DNA from: Polaromonas sp.
GTDB lineage: Bacteria > Pseudomonadota > Gammaproteobacteria > Burkholderiales > Burkholderiaceae_C
Assembly (NCBI RefSeq): GCF_029945925.1
Contig: NZ_JAQSDN010000007.1
Coordinates: forward strand, 1 to 64,000
Length of the DNA: 64,000 nt
Direction: 5' to 3'
The translations under genes were made by a program, and so were the position numbers. Below are positions 44,485-58,116 of this stretch, one piece after another. Numbering within the stretch: position 1 is the stretch's first letter; the number at the start of each line of letters is the position of its first letter. Below the pieces are notes generated by a model that did no database searches, was not told where the DNA came from, and worked only from the letters and a program-made list of their open reading frames with translations.

Positions 44485-45174
44485 TCAGGCGTCAGGCAGC
44501 TGCCACACTCTGCGGTCGCCAACGGGGTACAGCCGGCGCCCAGGCTGGCGCAGCACGTTCCAACCGCCGGTGAATTCACCGAAGGCCGGCATGAGCAGCA
44601 GCCCCGCCTCCAGACAGAAGCAAGGCAGGCGCACGCTGTCGCGGCCGGCGCCGTGCAGCCTCAGCGCCGGGTGCAGGTGGCCGGCAATCACACCCAGCGT
44701 TTCATGGCGCTGCGGATGATGGCAGGCGGCAAACGGCCCGATCGCAAAAGGCTCATCGACCACACGAATGCCGAGTGACTCCGGCGGATCGCCGGCGCGG
44801 CTGTCGTGGTTGCCGCGCACCAGCACGCATTCAAGCGCGGGAAAACTTTCACGCCAGGCGGCCAGGCCCTCCAGCACCGAAGGCGTGCGGGCCTGGGCCG
44901 CATGCAGCAAGTCCCCCAGGAACACGAGTTGCGCCGGCCGGTAGTGCAGCAGCAAGGTGCTGAGGCGCGCCAGGTTTTCGCGCGTGGTGCCTGCGGGCAC
45001 GGGCTGACCCAGGGCGCGGTAGGTGGCGGCCTTGCCAAGATGAAGGTCCGCCACAAACAGCACACGGGCGGTGGGCCACCACAGTGCACGCTCGGGCAAC
45101 AGCCAGACGGTTACGCCCGCATGGTTCACGGGCAGCGGAGGGCTGGGTGGCGTGCGGTTCTCTTTCGTCATCAC
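44485..45174 (-). CDS. pdeM: Ligase-associated DNA damage response endonuclease PdeM
   Basis: The 229-residue metallophosphoesterase has the motifs DLHLGK, GDLLHA, RGNHDSR and GHLHPA (metal ligands). It overlaps the helicase gene (44485-45174 against 45171 at the helicase end) by ATGA. It completes the four-gene set with the exonuclease, ligase and helicase, a set known from bacterial DNA-damage response operons. Confidence 0.92.
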   Translation of the reverse strand: MMTKENRTPPSPPLPVNHAGVTVWLLPERALWWPTARVLFVADLHLGKAATYRALGQPVPAGTTRENLARLSTLLLHYRPAQLVFLGDLLHAAQARTPSVLEGLAAWRESFPALECVLVRGNHDSRAGDPPESLGIRVVDEPFAIGPFAACHHPQRHETLGVIAGHLHPALRLHGAGRDSVRLPCFCLEAGLLLMPAFGEFTGGWNVLRQPGRRLYPVGDRRVWQLPDA

Positions 45175-47981
45175 AACAATGGTAGCGGCCTGGATGGTTT
45201 GCGTTCACGGCGTGGACGGCCGCTTCCCTTGCCACTGCCCGAAGACACGTTCTCCTGCCCAAAGGCCAGCGTACCCTTGACCTGCTCAACGCTGCCGACC
45301 GCGACGGAGCCGCCGGCGGCTTTCTCCAGCAGCGCCACCATGCGCGCGATGCGGACGGCCAGGTTTTCGTTGCTTATTTTTTCTCGGAACAGTTCCACCA
45401 TCAGCGGGAATGCAAAGGGCGTGGGTCGCTCCAGCGTTTGCAGCACCAGCCGCTGCGTGTTCATGCGTGCCAGGCTGGTGCGCAGCCGGCAGATTTCAAG
45501 CTCCTGCGCGAGCAGCTCCCGCTCGGCCTGCATGAGCAGGCGATTGGCCGGGTCGTATTTGCAGAACACCTCCCAGAACAGCGAGGACGAGGCCTGCAGC
45601 TGCTTGTTGCTGCGCTTCTCGCCGGGATAGCCTTGAAAAATGAGACCCGAGACCCGCGCGATTTCGCGAAACCGGCGCTGCGCGAGTTCACTCGCGTTCA
45701 GGCTTTGCAGTACCTCGTGCAGCAGCGCCTCGTCGGGGCCGGCCTGCAGCACTTGCGGCAGCAGCGTGGGCCAGTCAACCTCAGTGGCGCTGAGCAGCTC
45801 GAAGCCGTAGTCGTTGACCGCGATGGAAAAGGTGCGCGGCGCATGTTGGGCGACGCGCCAGGCGATCAGGTTGGCCAAGCCCAGGTGCACCTGGCGGCCC
45901 GCGAAGGGATACAAAAACAAGTGCCAGCCTTCGCGCGTCTTGAGCAGCTCGGCCAGCAGCGTCTGCGGGGTGGGCAGGGCCGACCACTGCTGCTGGATGT
46001 CCAGCAGCGGCCGCACACACTGCAACTCCGGCGTGTCGTAGTGCCCCTCGCCGGCCTGCGCGAGCTGCTGCACCACCGCATCGGCCAGCGTGGTGGACAA
46101 GGGCATGCGCCCACCGTTCCAGCGTGGCACGGCCGGCCGCTTTCCGCTGGCGCGCCGCACCCAGGCCGTCATGTCGTGGATGCGCACCAGCTCCAGCAAT
46201 CGGCCGCCGAACAAAAAGCAGTCGCCGGGTTTGAGCCGCGCGGCAAAACTTTCCTCGACGCTGCCGATGCGGCCGCCGCCCAGGTATTGCACCGACATGC
46301 TGGCGTCGCTGACGATGGTACCGATGTTCATGCGGTGGCGCCGCGCCAGCCGCACATCGGGCACGCGCCAGACGCCCTCCTCGTCGGGCACGGCGCGCCG
46401 GTAGTCAGGGTAGGCGGACAGCGAAGGGCCGCCTTGGCGGACAAAGGACAAACACCAGTCCCAGTTCTCGCGCGAAAGGCCGGCATAGGCCGCGGTGCCG
46501 CGTACTTCCTCGTAAAGCGCATCGGGTACAAAGCCGCCGCCCAGCGCCACGGTGACCAGGTGCTGCACCAGCACGTCCAGCGGCTGCTCGGGCGAAGAGC
46601 GTGCCTCGATATGGCCGGCCGCGATGGCCGCGCGCGCGGCGGCGCCTTCCACAATTTCGATGCTGTGCGTAGGCACCAGCGTGATGCGCGAGGGCCGCCC
46701 CGGCGCGTGGCCGGATCGCCCGGCGCGCTGCAGCAGCCTCGCCACACCTTTGGGCGAGCCTATTTGCAGCACACGCTCGACAGGCAGGAAGTCCACACCC
46801 AGGTCCAGGCTGGAAGTGCAAACCACGGCGCGCAATTCGCCTTTTTTCAGGCCGGCTTCCACCCACTCGCGCACGTCGCGGTCCAGCGAGCCGTGGTGCA
46901 GCGCGATCAATCCGGCCCACTCCGGTTTGGCTTCGAGCAGTGCCTGGTACCAGATCTCCGATTGCGAACGCGTGTTGGTGAAAACCAGGGTGGTGCCGCT
47001 TCCGGCTATCTCTTCAATCACCTGCGGCAGCATCGTCAGGCCCAGGTGCCCACCCCAGGGAAAGCGCTCGGCACGGCTGGGCAGCAGCGAATCGATGACA
47101 AGCTTTTTGGGCACCTGACCCTGCACCTGCGTGCCGCCAGCGTGGCCCAGCAGAGTGTGCCTGGCTTCCTCCAAATTACCCAGCGTGGCGGACATGCCCC
47201 AAACACACAAGGCCCCCGCGCTTTTCACCTCGTGTAATACGCTGCCCCCCGAGGGGGCCGCTGCGCCTGCGGCCCGGCAAAGCCGGTTCCGCGGCCCCTG
47301 CTGGTGTCGAACTCCCGGGATCTCTTTTGTAGCGTCCGTGCGTCTCCATTCTCTGAGTCTTGCCAGGGCCAGTTGTACCTGCACGCCACGCTTGTTGCCC
47401 AACAGCTCGTGCCATTCATCAACGACCACCATCCTCACACCTCCGAGGGCCTCTTTCGCATCGGCGCGCGCAAGCAGAAGAGACAGGCTTTCCGGTGTGG
47501 TCACCAGCACGGTGGGCAGACAATTGTTTTGCGTGGCGCGCTCGGCCGCAGCGGTGTCGCCGCTGCGGGCGCCAGCGCTCCAGGGGACAAATACCGGCGT
47601 ACCGTCCTCGCATGACAGGGCGTTCAGAACCTCCAGCGGGAGTTGCAGTGCGCGCAATGTGTCGGCGGCCAGCGCACGCATGGGTGTAATCCACAAGACA
47701 GTCAGTGCCTGTGCCGGAGCCGGTGCAGACTTCCGGGGGGATAAAACCGCTCCGGTTTTGATAGCTGACCGCGCACGACTAATGCGCGCTAGGGCCGTAT
47801 ATTCCATCAAGGCCGCCAGCCAAACGGCATAGGTTTTTCCGGCCCCGGTGGTGGCATGGAGCAAGCCCGACTGACCCGCTGCAAGCGCCTTCCATACTTC
47901 GCGCTGGAATTTGAAAGGTTTCCAGCCGCGTGTCGCAAACCAGGCGGCCAGGGCTTTTTTGACGGCAGCATTCTGGCTCAT
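45171..47981 (-). CDS. Ligase-associated DEXH-box helicase (Lhr-type) with an internal repeat insertion
   Basis: The 936-residue protein has Walker [19 protein letters not shown] motif [11 protein letters not shown], motif III MSATLGN, and motif [17 protein letters not shown], with the large Lhr-core C-terminus. About residues 226-248 are encoded by DNA that reads as an intergenic palindromic repeat (47239-47303, with CCGGC-AAA-GCCGG), inserted in frame before motif III ([17 protein letters not shown]). It overlaps pdeM at its 3' end and the ligase at its start (ATGA). It is thought to unwind damaged DNA, with the ligase. Confidence 0.92.
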   Translation of the reverse strand: MSQNAAVKKALAAWFATRGWKPFKFQREVWKALAAGQSGLLHATTGAGKTYAVWLAALMEYTALARISRARSAIKTGAVLSPRKSAPAPAQALTVLWITPMRALAADTLRALQLPLEVLNALSCEDGTPVFVPWSAGARSGDTAAAERATQNNCLPTVLVTTPESLSLLLARADAKEALGGVRMVVVDEWHELLGNKRGVQVQLALARLREWRRTDATKEIPGVRHQQGPRNRLCRAAGAAAPSGGSVLHEVKSAGALCVWGMSATLGNLEEARHTLLGHAGGTQVQGQVPKKLVIDSLLPSRAERFPWGGHLGLTMLPQVIEEIAGSGTTLVFTNTRSQSEIWYQALLEAKPEWAGLIALHHGSLDRDVREWVEAGLKKGELRAVVCTSSLDLGVDFLPVERVLQIGSPKGVARLLQRAGRSGHAPGRPSRITLVPTHSIEIVEGAAARAAIAAGHIEARSSPEQPLDVLVQHLVTVALGGGFVPDALYEEVRGTAAYAGLSRENWDWCLSFVRQGGPSLSAYPDYRRAVPDEEGVWRVPDVRLARRHRMNIGTIVSDASMSVQYLGGGRIGSVEESFAARLKPGDCFLFGGRLLELVRIHDMTAWVRRASGKRPAVPRWNGGRMPLSTTLADAVVQQLAQAGEGHYDTPELQCVRPLLDIQQQWSALPTPQTLLAELLKTREGWHLFLYPFAGRQVHLGLANLIAWRVAQHAPRTFSIAVNDYGFELLSATEVDWPTLLPQVLQAGPDEALLHEVLQSLNASELAQRRFREIARVSGLIFQGYPGEKRSNKQLQASSSLFWEVFCKYDPANRLLMQAERELLAQELEICRLRTSLARMNTQRLVLQTLERPTPFAFPLMVELFREKISNENLAVRIARMVALLEKAAGGSVAVGSVEQVKGTLAFGQENVSSGSGKGSGRPRRERKPSRPLPLL

Positions 47982-49633
47982 GAGGGTAGTAACGCGGCCA
48001 GCGTCTCCAGGGTGTCGGCCTCTTCGACCGGCTTGTCTTCACGCCAGCGCAGCATGCGTGGAAAGCGCACCGCGATGCCGCTCTTGTGCCGGCTGCTGCG
48101 CGCTATGCCTTCGAAGCCGAGCTCGAACACCAGCGTGGGCTTGACGCTGCGCACCGGCCCGAAGCTTTCGACCGTGGTCTTGCGTATCACCGCATCAACA
48201 CGTCCCATCTCCTCGTCAGTCAGGCCCGAATAGGCCTTGGCAAAAGGAACAAGCTTGCGCTCGGGGACGCCCGGGGCCGCCTCCCACACCGCGAAGGTGT
48301 AGTCGCTGTAGAGGCTGGCGCGCCGGCCGTGGCCGCGCTGCGCATAGATCAGCACGGCGTCTATGCTGAGCGGGTCTATCTTCCACTTCCACCAGATGCC
48401 AACATCCTTGGTGCGGCCCACGCCGTAGGCGGCCTCCCGCTGCTTGAGCATCATGCCTTCGACGCCCATCTCGCGTGCGGCTTCGCGCTGGCATGCCAGA
48501 TCCTGCCAGCTCTCGCCGGACAGCACCGGACTGGCGACCAGTTGCGGGTGCTGCAGCTGCATGACCAGTTCGTCCATCAGCACGCGGCGCTCAGCCTGCG
48601 GCAAGGCGCGCAGGTCGCGCCCCTGCCACTCGATCAGGTCGTAGGCCAGCAACACCACCGGGATGTCGCGCAGCAGCTTGGCGCCGAGCGTCTTGCGGCC
48701 TATGCGCCTTTGCAGTTCGGCAAAGGGCCTGACTTTGTCGTCGCGCCAGACGACGATCTCACCGTCGAGCACCGTGCCGTCGGGCAGCGCCTCACCCATG
48801 GCAGCGAGTTCGGGAAAGCGCTCGGTCACGAGTTCTTCACCACGCGACCACAACCAGACCTGGCCAGCGCGCTTGACCAGTTGCGCGCGAATGCCGTCCC
48901 ATTTCCACTCGACCAGCCATTGTGCAGGTGGACCCAGCACGGTATCGAACTGGTCGACGCTGATGTTGAAGGGATGCGCCAGGAAGAAGGGGTAAGGCTG
49001 GCCGCTGGTCTTCTGGTTCAGCTCGCCGCTGCTTTCAGCGGCCACCAGTGCGGCATAGTCGGCAGCCGTGGGCTGGCCACTGATGTGGGTGTAGCCCATG
49101 AGGCGCTGGGCCACGCGCTTGGCGTCGACACCGGCCACGGCCGCCAGCGCCTGTGTGACCTGCAGGCGCGAGACGCCGACACGAAAGCTGCCGGTCATGA
49201 GCTTGAAGTAAACCAGCCGCTCCTCGGATGCAAGGCGCTGCCACTGTGCGCGCAGTGCGTCGGGCAATCCAACCGGGTTTGTTTTGCCCATCGCTCGCAG
49301 CGGCAGCAGATGCTGCTCCACCCACGCGGCGAGGCCGAGTTCGTGCTGCTCGGTGGGTGGTGGCAGCATCAGTGAGATCGTCTCGGCCAGGTCGCCTACC
49401 GCCTCGTAGCTTTCATCGAACAGCCACTCGGGCAGGCCGGCGGCCTCCTGCGCAAGCAGGCGCAACAGCTTGGTCGGCACCAGCTGGCGCGGCTTGCCGC
49501 CCGCCAGGAAGTAAACAGCCCATGCGGCATCGGCCGGCGCCGCGTCCTGCAGGTAGCGTTGCAGCGCTGCCTGTTTGGCCAGGCTGGACGTGGTCGCGTC
49601 GAGTTCGCGGTAAAGCGCGGCGAAGGCTTTCAT
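47978..49633 (-). CDS. Ligase-associated ATP-dependent DNA ligase
   Basis: The 551-residue protein contains the ligase motif [13 protein letters not shown] (catalytic Lys in KxDG), motif [24 protein letters not shown], motif IV (EGMMLKQ) and motif V with [11 protein letters not shown]. The start ATG is at 49633, overlapping the exonuclease stop by ATGA, and the stop overlaps the helicase start. It seals nicks with ATP in this repair pathway and is distinct from the essential NAD+ ligase. Confidence 0.92.
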   Translation of the reverse strand: MKAFAALYRELDATTSSLAKQAALQRYLQDAAPADAAWAVYFLAGGKPRQLVPTKLLRLLAQEAAGLPEWLFDESYEAVGDLAETISLMLPPPTEQHELGLAAWVEQHLLPLRAMGKTNPVGLPDALRAQWQRLASEERLVYFKLMTGSFRVGVSRLQVTQALAAVAGVDAKRVAQRLMGYTHISGQPTAADYAALVAAESSGELNQKTSGQPYPFFLAHPFNISVDQFDTVLGPPAQWLVEWKWDGIRAQLVKRAGQVWLWSRGEELVTERFPELAAMGEALPDGTVLDGEIVVWRDDKVRPFAELQRRIGRKTLGAKLLRDIPVVLLAYDLIEWQGRDLRALPQAERRVLMDELVMQLQHPQLVASPVLSGESWQDLACQREAAREMGVEGMMLKQREAAYGVGRTKDVGIWWKWKIDPLSIDAVLIYAQRGHGRRASLYSDYTFAVWEAAPGVPERKLVPFAKAYSGLTDEEMGRVDAVIRKTTVESFGPVRSVKPTLVFELGFEGIARSSRHKSGIAVRFPRMLRWREDKPVEEADTLETLAALLPS

Positions 49634-50688
49634 ACGGTGCCGGCGTCACCTTCTGCGGTAGCCGCCGGCTCTGGCAGCGGCTCGGTCGCGGCCCGGTCGG
49701 CCACATCCTCGTCGCCGTACTCGGTCTTGAAGCCTTCGGCCTGCAGTCCGCTTTCGCTGAGCCAGCGCACCAGCACCGCGACGCTGCCATGCGTGACCAT
49801 GATGCGGCCAGCGCCGGTGCCGGCGATGGCGCTTTGCAGGCCGGGCCAGTCGGCATGGTCAGACATGACAAAACCTCGGTCCACGCCGCGCCGCCGCCGC
49901 ATGCCTCGCAATTGCATCCAGCCGCTGGCAAAGGCATCTGAATAATTGCCAAAGCGCCGCATCCACGGTGTGCCCTGGGCCGAGGGCGGCGCCAGCACCA
50001 GGGCGCGTTTGAGCATTGCCGGCGTGACGCCGGAATCGGTGACACGCAGCGTGGGCGGCAAGGCGACACCCGCCGCGCGGTACACCGCGTTCAGCGGTTC
50101 AACCGCGCCATGCACGACGAGCGGGCCTATGCCGGCGTCCACGCCGTGCAGGATGCGCTGCGCCTTGCCGAAGGCGTAGCAGAACAGCACGGAGGCGCGG
50201 CCCTCGTCCGCATTGCGCTGCCACCAGGCGTTGATCTCCGCGAACAAGGCCTGCTGCGTGGGCCAGCGGTAGATCGGCAGGCCGAAGGTGGATTCGGTGA
50301 TGAAAGTGTCGCAGGGCACGGGCTCAAAGGGCGTGCAGGTACCGTCGGCCTCTGTCTTGTAGTCGCCCGACGCGACCCACACTTCGCCGCGATGCTCGAC
50401 CCTGACCTGCGCCGAACCGAGCACATGGCCGGCCGGGTACAGGGAGATTTTCACGCCGCTGCGGTGCAGCGTCTCGCCGTAGCGCATGGTTTGCAGCGTG
50501 ATCTCACCGAGCCGCGTGCGCAGTGTGCCTTCGCTGTCGGTGTGCGCAAGGTAGTGGTCGTGGCCGACGCGCGCGTGGTCCGAATGGGCATGCGTGATCA
50601 CAGCGTGGCCGACAGGCCGCCACGGGTCGATGTAAAAATCGCCCGCCGTGCAGTACAGGCCTTCCGGCCTTGCCACGATCAGGTCCAT
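49630..50688 (-). CDS. Ligase-associated DNA damage response exonuclease (MBL fold)
   Basis: The 352-residue protein has the metallo-beta-lactamase motif HAHSDHAR (about residues 34-41) and the later motifs of the beta-CASP-like exonucleases (ALVLAPPSAQGTPWMRRF, FVMSDHADWPGL). Its stop overlaps the ligase start (ATGA). First gene of the operon exonuclease-ligase-helicase-pdeM. Confidence 0.92.
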   Translation of the reverse strand: MDLIVARPEGLYCTAGDFYIDPWRPVGHAVITHAHSDHARVGHDHYLAHTDSEGTLRTRLGEITLQTMRYGETLHRSGVKISLYPAGHVLGSAQVRVEHRGEVWVASGDYKTEADGTCTPFEPVPCDTFITESTFGLPIYRWPTQQALFAEINAWWQRNADEGRASVLFCYAFGKAQRILHGVDAGIGPLVVHGAVEPLNAVYRAAGVALPPTLRVTDSGVTPAMLKRALVLAPPSAQGTPWMRRFGNYSDAFASGWMQLRGMRRRRGVDRGFVMSDHADWPGLQSAIAGTGAGRIMVTHGSVAVLVRWLSESGLQAEGFKTEYGDEDVADRAATEPLPEPAATAEGDAGTV

Positions 50689-50856
50689 GCTTGCGCTTGC
50701 TCCGTGCAGAGTCCGGCAACCAGCCCGGTAAAGCCGAAAGTCGACGCCAAGGCGCCGGTTGAGCGATCATCCTAATCGCGCTGGCCGCGGTATGCTGAAC
50801 GGCGCAAGGTGCTTGTGGTGTCAGCAAGGACCTACATGGCCGCGCCGATCGCGCAG

Positions 50857-50890
50857 TAAAAAAGCCCCTGGCTTTCGGCAGGGGCTTTAA
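50857..50890 (-). terminator. Rho-independent terminator of the atp operon
   Basis: Read on the minus strand, a hairpin with arms AAAGCCCCTG and CAGGGGCTTT (loop CCGAAAGC) is followed by a T-run. It stands about 26 bp beyond the atpC stop. Confidence 0.85.
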
Positions 50891-50915
50891 CGCGAACCGG
50901 TGAAACCGGCGAAGC

Positions 50916-51341
50916 TTATTTCTTTTGGCGGAACTTGCGCAGGGCTGCAATCTGCGCCGCCATCACGGCCAGCTCGGACTGAGCCATCGCGATATCAATA
51001 TCGGTCTTGGCGTTTTTCAGCGCTTCCTCTGCGGAGGCCTTGGCGGCGGCGGCCTTGGCTTCGTCGAGGTCCTTGCCGCGGATGGCGGTGTCGGACAGCA
51101 CCGTGACACAGTGGGGCTGCACTTCGAGCAGGCCGCCGGCCACGAAAACAAACTCTTCCGAACCATCGGCCTTTTCAATACGCACAGCACCGGGCTTGAT
51201 CCGGGTGATCAGCGGGGTGTGGCGTGGGTAGATCCCCAGCTCGCCCGCCTCGCCCGGCAAAGCCACGAATTTGGCCTCGCCGGAAAAGATGGACTCTTCC
51301 GCGCTGACAACATCGACATGGATGGTGTGTGAGGTATCCAT
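50916..51341 (-). CDS. atpC: ATP synthase F1 epsilon subunit
   Basis: The 141-residue protein reads [47 protein letters not shown] with the N-terminal beta-sandwich, and its last part has the C-terminal helix pair. It lies 3 bp after atpD and is the last gene of the operon. It links the rotor to the catalytic head. Confidence 0.96.
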   Translation of the reverse strand: MDTSHTIHVDVVSAEESIFSGEAKFVALPGEAGELGIYPRHTPLITRIKPGAVRIEKADGSEEFVFVAGGLLEVQPHCVTVLSDTAIRGKDLDEAKAAAAKASAEEALKNAKTDIDIAMAQSELAVMAAQIAALRKFRQKK

Positions 51342-51344
51342 GAT

Positions 51345-52769
<1,425 letters not shown>

Positions 52770-52788
52770 TTAAATCTTGAATCGCGGT

Positions 52789-53655
52789 TTAAACCGCTGC
52801 GGCACCGGCGACGATTTCCGAAAGTTCTTTCGTGATCGCCGCTTGACGCGTTTTGTTGTAAACCAATTTGAGTTCGCCAATCACGCTGCCGGCGTTGTCC
52901 GTCGCGGCCTTCATGGCCACCATGCGGGCCGACTGCTCGGACGCCATGTTTTCGGCGACCGCCTGGTAAACCAGCGCTTCGACGTAACGGACCAGCAGGT
53001 CGTCAATGACCGTCTGTGCATCAGGCTCATAGATGTAGTCCCAGCCGTGCTGATCCTTGTCAGCCTGCAGCCGGTCTGCCGTCAGCGGCAGCAACTGCTC
53101 GACCACGGGCTCCTGGCGCATGGTGTTGATGAAGCGTGTGTAGCAAAGGTAAACCGCATTGATCTTGCCCTCGCTGTACGCATCCAGCAGCACCTTGACC
53201 GGCCCGATCAGCTTGTCCAGATGGGGTTTGTCGCCCAGCTGGGTCGCGTGCGACACCACCTGCGCGCCGATCCGGTTCAGAAAGCCCAGGCCCTTGTTGC
53301 CGATGGCCACCGACTGGATGCCCTGACCCGCCGCCTGCATTTCCTTGAGCTTGACCGTGACCTGGCGCAGCAGGTTGGTGTTCAAACCGCCGCACAGGCC
53401 CTTGTCGGTCGTGACCACGATGAAGCCGCCGGCCTTGGCATCGTTGGCCTGCATGAAGGCATGGGTGTACTCGGGATTGGCCTGGGCCAGATTGGCCGTG
53501 ATGTTGCGAATCTTGTCGCTGTAAGGTCGGGCAGCGCGCATCCGTTCCTGCGCCTTGCGCATTTTGGAGGCCGCCACCATTTCCATGGCTTTGGTGATCT
53601 TGCGAGTGTTTTCCACCGATTTGATCTTGCCGCGTATTTCCTTGCCTGCTGCCAT
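52789..53655 (-). CDS. atpG: ATP synthase F1 gamma subunit
   Basis: The 288-residue protein has the family start [35 protein letters not shown] and end [19 protein letters not shown], the two long helices of the central shaft. It lies between atpA and atpD. Confidence 0.96.
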   Translation of the reverse strand: MAAGKEIRGKIKSVENTRKITKAMEMVAASKMRKAQERMRAARPYSDKIRNITANLAQANPEYTHAFMQANDAKAGGFIVVTTDKGLCGGLNTNLLRQVTVKLKEMQAAGQGIQSVAIGNKGLGFLNRIGAQVVSHATQLGDKPHLDKLIGPVKVLLDAYSEGKINAVYLCYTRFINTMRQEPVVEQLLPLTADRLQADKDQHGWDYIYEPDAQTVIDDLLVRYVEALVYQAVAENMASEQSARMVAMKAATDNAGSVIGELKLVYNKTRQAAITKELSEIVAGAAAV

Positions 53656-53708
53656 ATTGCTTCCTAAATGGTTTCTAAGCCCTGGGCTTTGATGTCTTCA
53701 GGTCCGGA

Positions 53709-55262
53709 TCAGGCAAACGACTTCTTGAACGCAGCCACGGCCGTGGTCATCTCTGCCTCGGCGTCCTTGTCCATCGCCTTGGCCGCTTCGAGCTTGGCCA
53801 TCAGTGCAGCGTGCTTGTCCTTGAGGTAGCTGTGCAGGCCGGCTTCAAAAGCCAGGACCTTCTTGACCTCGACATCGTCCATGAAGCCCTTGTTCACTGC
53901 GAACAGCGTCGAGGCCATGTTGGAGATGGACAGAGGCGAATACTGCGCCTGCTTGAGCAGTTCCGTCACGCGGGCACCGCGGTCCAGCTGCTTGCGGGTG
54001 GCCTCGTCCAGGTCGGAGGCGAACTGCGCAAACGCAGCCAGCTCACGGTACTGGGCCAGATCGGTACGGATACCGCCGGAGAGATTCTTGATCAGCTTGG
54101 TCTGGGCAGCACCACCGACGCGCGACACCGAGATACCGGCGTTGATGGCGGGGCGGATACCGGCGTTGAACAGGCTGGTTTCCAGGAAAATCTGGCCGTC
54201 GGTGATCGAGATCACGTTGGTCGGCACGAAGGCGGACACGTCGCCGGCCTGCGTCTCGATGATCGGCAGGGCCGTCAGCGAACCGGTCTTGCCCTTGACT
54301 TCACCCTTGGTGAAGTCTTCGACGTATTTTTCGTTCACGCGTGCAGCGCGCTCGAGCAGACGGCTGTGGAGATAGAACACGTCGCCGGGATAGGCTTCGC
54401 GGCCTGGCGGACGACGCAGCAGCAGCGAGACCTGGCGGTAAGCCACAGCCTGCTTGGACAGGTCGTCATACACAATCAGCGCGTCCTGGCCGCGGTCGCG
54501 GAAGTACTCGCCCATGGTGCAGCCGGAATAGGCGCTGACATACTGCATGGCAGCCGATTCGGAAGCCGAAGCTGCCACGACGATGGTGTAATCCATCGCG
54601 CCGGCTTGCTCCAGCGAACGCACCACGTTCTTGATCGACGAGGCTTTCTGGCCAATCGCGACGTAAACGCAGGAGACGCCCTGGCCCTTCTGGTTGATGA
54701 TGGCGTCAATCGCCACAGCCGTTTTACCGGTCTGGCGGTCGCCGATGATCAGTTCGCGCTGGCCGCGGCCGACGGGCACCATGGAGTCGATGGACTTCAG
54801 GCCGGTCTGCAGGGGCTGGTCGACCGATTTACGGGCAATCACGCCTGGTGCGACCTTTTCGATGACGTCGGTCATCTTGGCGTTGATCGGGCCCTTGCCG
54901 TCGATAGGCTGGCCGAGGGCGTTGACCACGCGGCCAAGCAGCTCGGGACCGACCGGCACTTCCAGAATGCGACCCGTGCACTTGACGGTGTCGCCTTCGG
55001 CGATGTGTTCGTATTCACCCAGGATCACCGAGCCGACCGAGTCGCGCTCAAGGTTCAGCGCCAGGCCGTAGGTGGGCGTGCCGTCCGCCGTAGGCGGAAA
55101 TTCCAGCATCTCGCCCTGCATCACGTCGGACAGGCCGTGGACGCGGACGATGCCGTCGGACACCGACACAACGGTACCCTGGTTACGGATGTCGGCACTG
55201 ACAGTCAGGCCTTCGATACGGCTCTTGATCAGTTCAGAAATTTCTGCGGGATTGAGTTGCAT
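53709..55262 (-). CDS. atpA: ATP synthase F1 alpha subunit
   Basis: The 517-residue protein has GDRQTGKTA (P-loop), and the end has VAAFKKSFA. It starts [19 protein letters not shown], typical of proteobacterial AtpA. It forms the alpha3beta3 head with AtpD. Confidence 0.97.
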   Translation of the reverse strand: MQLNPAEISELIKSRIEGLTVSADIRNQGTVVSVSDGIVRVHGLSDVMQGEMLEFPPTADGTPTYGLALNLERDSVGSVILGEYEHIAEGDTVKCTGRILEVPVGPELLGRVVNALGQPIDGKGPINAKMTDVIEKVAPGVIARKSVDQPLQTGLKSIDSMVPVGRGQRELIIGDRQTGKTAVAIDAIINQKGQGVSCVYVAIGQKASSIKNVVRSLEQAGAMDYTIVVAASASESAAMQYVSAYSGCTMGEYFRDRGQDALIVYDDLSKQAVAYRQVSLLLRRPPGREAYPGDVFYLHSRLLERAARVNEKYVEDFTKGEVKGKTGSLTALPIIETQAGDVSAFVPTNVISITDGQIFLETSLFNAGIRPAINAGISVSRVGGAAQTKLIKNLSGGIRTDLAQYRELAAFAQFASDLDEATRKQLDRGARVTELLKQAQYSPLSISNMASTLFAVNKGFMDDVEVKKVLAFEAGLHSYLKDKHAALMAKLEAAKAMDKDAEAEMTTAVAAFKKSFA

Positions 55263-55323
55263 GACTCTTTCCTTCTTTCTATGTTGTTGGCTAAAAACCT
55301 GGGTGCTGCGCCTTGGCGCCAGC

Positions 55324-55854
55324 TCAAGAGATCAGCGCCACTTTCATTTGCTCTAAACGGGCTTTCACCGAGGTGTCCAGCACCTCGTCACCCACCACGA
55401 CACGCACGCCGCCGATCAGGGCCGGCTCCAGCTCCACCGCGAGGTTGAGCTTGCGGCCAAAGCGCTTCTCCAGCGTCGCGGCCAGATCGGCCAGTGCCGC
55501 ACCCTCGAGCGCAAATGCGCTGTACACGGTGGCATCGGACGAACCGCTCTTCGCATTTTTCAATGCGCGGAACTGGCTGGCAATTTCCGGCAGCACGCTG
55601 ATGCGGCCGTTATCAATCACGGCGCGCAGGAAGTTCTTCGCAGCTTCCGGCAGCGTCGCCTTGACAACACCGGCGATCACGTCGAACGTCTGCGACGCCG
55701 TCACGCTGGGGTTGCCGGCAAACTGCTGCAACTGGACATTGCTTGCTACGGCCGCCAGCTCATCGAGCCAGGTCGAGGTGCCGCCCAGGTCAGGCCCGGA
55801 GGCCTTGAACAGGGCTTCAGCGTAAGGACGGGCAATGGTGGCTAGTTCGGCCAT
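55324..55854 (-). CDS. atpH: ATP synthase delta subunit (F1)
   Basis: The 176-residue protein starts [19 protein letters not shown] and ends with [27 protein letters not shown], the OSCP/delta pattern. It lies between atpF and atpA. It links the peripheral stalk to F1. Confidence 0.95.
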   Translation of the reverse strand: MAELATIARPYAEALFKASGPDLGGTSTWLDELAAVASNVQLQQFAGNPSVTASQTFDVIAGVVKATLPEAAKNFLRAVIDNGRISVLPEIASQFRALKNAKSGSSDATVYSAFALEGAALADLAATLEKRFGRKLNLAVELEPALIGGVRVVVGDEVLDTSVKARLEQMKVALIS

Positions 55855-55867
55855 GGTGACACCCCTC

Positions 55868-56338
55868 TCAAAGTTCGGTCTTCAGGCGGCCCAGCAAGTC
55901 AGCATGCACACCGGCATTGACTTCCTTGCGCAGAATCTGCTCGGCACCCTTGACAGCCAGTGCGGCGACCTGCTCGCGCAGGGTCTCACGGGCCTTGACG
56001 GTCTGCTGCTCGGCCTCGACCTTGGCAGCGGCAATGATCTTGTTGCCTTCTTCCGCAGCCTTGGCCTTGGCCTCTTCGATCATGGACTGGGCGCGGCGCT
56101 CCGCTTCAGCCAGACGCACGGCCGACTCATTGCGCGATTTGGCAAGCTCTTCTTCCACGCGCTTGTTGGCAACGGAGAGTTCGGACTTGGCCTTGTCGGC
56201 GGCAGCGAGGCCTTCAGCGATTTTTTGGGCACGCTCGTCCAGCGCTTTCGTAATGGGCGGCCACACAAATTTCATTGTGAACCACACCAGGATCGCGAAA
56301 ACAATCGCCTGGACGAACAGGGTTGCATTAATACTCAC
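55868..56338 (-). CDS. atpF: ATP synthase F0 subunit b
   Basis: The 156-residue protein has one N-terminal membrane helix ([24 protein letters not shown]) and a long charged helix ([31 protein letters not shown]), the stalk. It lies between atpE and atpH. Confidence 0.95.
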   Translation of the reverse strand: MSINATLFVQAIVFAILVWFTMKFVWPPITKALDERAQKIAEGLAAADKAKSELSVANKRVEEELAKSRNESAVRLAEAERRAQSMIEEAKAKAAEEGNKIIAAAKVEAEQQTVKARETLREQVAALAVKGAEQILRKEVNAGVHADLLGRLKTEL

Positions 56339-56368
56339 GGCAACGCCTTTCTGTCGGGGTTGTGACGA

Positions 56369-56617
<249 letters not shown>

Positions 56618-56680
56618 TTAAAGCTCCTATGGATTTAAGTTAACTAACAAACAAAAGAAAGAAAAACCAGACTGACAAAC

Positions 56681-57538
56681 TCAGTGATGATCGTGGGCCT
56701 GGCCCACATACACCAGGGTCAGCATCATGAAGATGAAGGCCTGCAAGGTGATGATCAGAATATGGAAGATGGCCCACACGGTGCCGGCCAGCACGTGGCC
56801 GATCGGCAGCAGGATGCCCGGCAGCGACATGGCAGCAGCACCACCCATCAGGGCGATCAGCATGAAGACCAGCTCGCCGGCATACATGTTGCCGAACAGC
56901 CGCATGCCGTGAGACACGGTCTTGGCAATGAACTCGATGATCTGGAACACGAAATTGAAAGGCCACAGGATGGGATGCCCGCCAAACGGCGCACTGACCA
57001 GCTCATGGAGCCAGCCGCCAAAACCCTTGATCTTGATGTTGTAGAAAATGCAGATCAGCAGCACGGAGACCGACAGGCCCAGGGTGACGGAGAGATCGGC
57101 GGTCGGCACGACGCGCATGTAGGCGTGGTGCGGATCACGGCCTGTAGCCGCAAACACCATTTCCCAGATTTTGGGCAGCAGATCGACGGGCAGCAGGTCC
57201 ATCGCATTCATCAGGAAAATCCAGACAAACACGGTCAGCGCCATCGGCGCTACCAGCTTGCGGCTTTGTGCATTGTTGATGATGCCCTTGGCCTGGCTGT
57301 CGACCATCTCAACGAGGATTTCGACGGCGGCCTGGAAGCGGCCCGGCACGCCAGCGGTCGCGGCGCGCGCGGCCTTCCAGAGGAAAAAGCTGCCGACGAC
57401 GCCGAGCAGCAAGGCCCAGAAAATGGAGTCGAGGTTGTACACCGAGAAGTCAATGACACCGCTCATCGGCTTGTTTTGCCAATGGGTCAGGTGGTGACCA
57501 ATGTATTCGCCGGCGGTAGGTCCGTTTGCAGAAGCCAT
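56681..57538 (-). CDS. atpB: ATP synthase F0 subunit a
   Basis: The 285-residue membrane protein has the key Arg in [22 protein letters not shown] and the helix [25 protein letters not shown]. It lies between atpI and atpE. The subunit forms the proton channel with the c-ring. Confidence 0.95.
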   Translation of the reverse strand: MASANGPTAGEYIGHHLTHWQNKPMSGVIDFSVYNLDSIFWALLLGVVGSFFLWKAARAATAGVPGRFQAAVEILVEMVDSQAKGIINNAQSRKLVAPMALTVFVWIFLMNAMDLLPVDLLPKIWEMVFAATGRDPHHAYMRVVPTADLSVTLGLSVSVLLICIFYNIKIKGFGGWLHELVSAPFGGHPILWPFNFVFQIIEFIAKTVSHGMRLFGNMYAGELVFMLIALMGGAAAMSLPGILLPIGHVLAGTVWAIFHILIITLQAFIFMMLTLVYVGQAHDHH

Positions 57539-57554
57539 CTATCTACTCGTCTCG

Positions 57555-58067
57555 TTAAGTTGGGTGGACACCGGGGCGCTTGGGCTTGAACCAGAGCACA
57601 CCCCAATACACTTTCATCGCCACTATCAGGCCTGCCAACATGGCAGGCCAGCTCAAATCTTCAATCAGCCGCGGCGCCGCGAACAACATCGCGATCGTCA
57701 GGCCTATCTTGACCATTTCCCATAAAAAGAACCCAAGCACCGCAGCGCCCGCATTCATGGAAGACACCTTGCTGGTCAGCCCGCGCACAAAAAGCGCCGC
57801 GGGGATCACCACCGCCAGCGCGCCGTAGAACGCCGACCAGGCCACGTTTTGTCTTCCGGTCAGAGCCCAGACAACACAGGCCACCAGGACTCCGGCCACC
57901 AGCTGCCCGCCCACCACCCACCAGGGCGACAGCGAAGGACTGGCTTCGCGCAGCTTCTGCGCTTCTTCGCGCGTCAGCGGCTTGAAATTTTCTTCACCCG
58001 CCTCAGTTACCTGAGTCGGAGCCTTTGCCGACGGAAGAACCACCGAATCTGTCATTTTGACCATCAC
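57555..58067 (-). CDS. atpI: ATP synthase AtpI-like protein
   Basis: The 170-residue protein has four membrane segments near residues 45-65, 72-90, 108-125 and 138-155 (WWVVGGQLVAGVLVACVVWAL, NVAWSAFYGALAVVIPAALFV, AAVLGFFLWEMVKIGLTIAML, WPAMLAGLIVAMKVYWGVLWF), and sits first in the operon as expected for atpI, 16 bp before atpB. The role is in assembly or cation supply for the F0 part. Confidence 0.88.
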   Translation of the reverse strand: MMVKMTDSVVLPSAKAPTQVTEAGEENFKPLTREEAQKLREASPSLSPWWVVGGQLVAGVLVACVVWALTGRQNVAWSAFYGALAVVIPAALFVRGLTSKVSSMNAGAAVLGFFLWEMVKIGLTIAMLFAAPRLIEDLSWPAMLAGLIVAMKVYWGVLWFKPKRPGVHPT

Positions 58068-58110
58068 AAATTACGAACAGGTTACAGGCCGGTTATTAGC
58101 AAAGCCCTTG

Positions 58111-58116
58111 ATTATA
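58111..58116 (-). promoter_or_regulatory. Likely -10 element of the atp operon
   Basis: On the minus strand TATAAT (58116-58111) lies about 44 bp before the atpI start. A weak -35 (TTCCGA) is 18 bp further upstream. It is the only good -10 in this intergenic region. Confidence 0.45.

Noticed and set aside
45438..47237. 599-codon + strand frame opposite the helicase gene
   Set aside because: Antisense shadow of the Lhr-type helicase; no domain seen.
53811..55448. 545-codon + strand frame opposite atpA
   Set aside because: Shadow of atpA; no start signal or domain.
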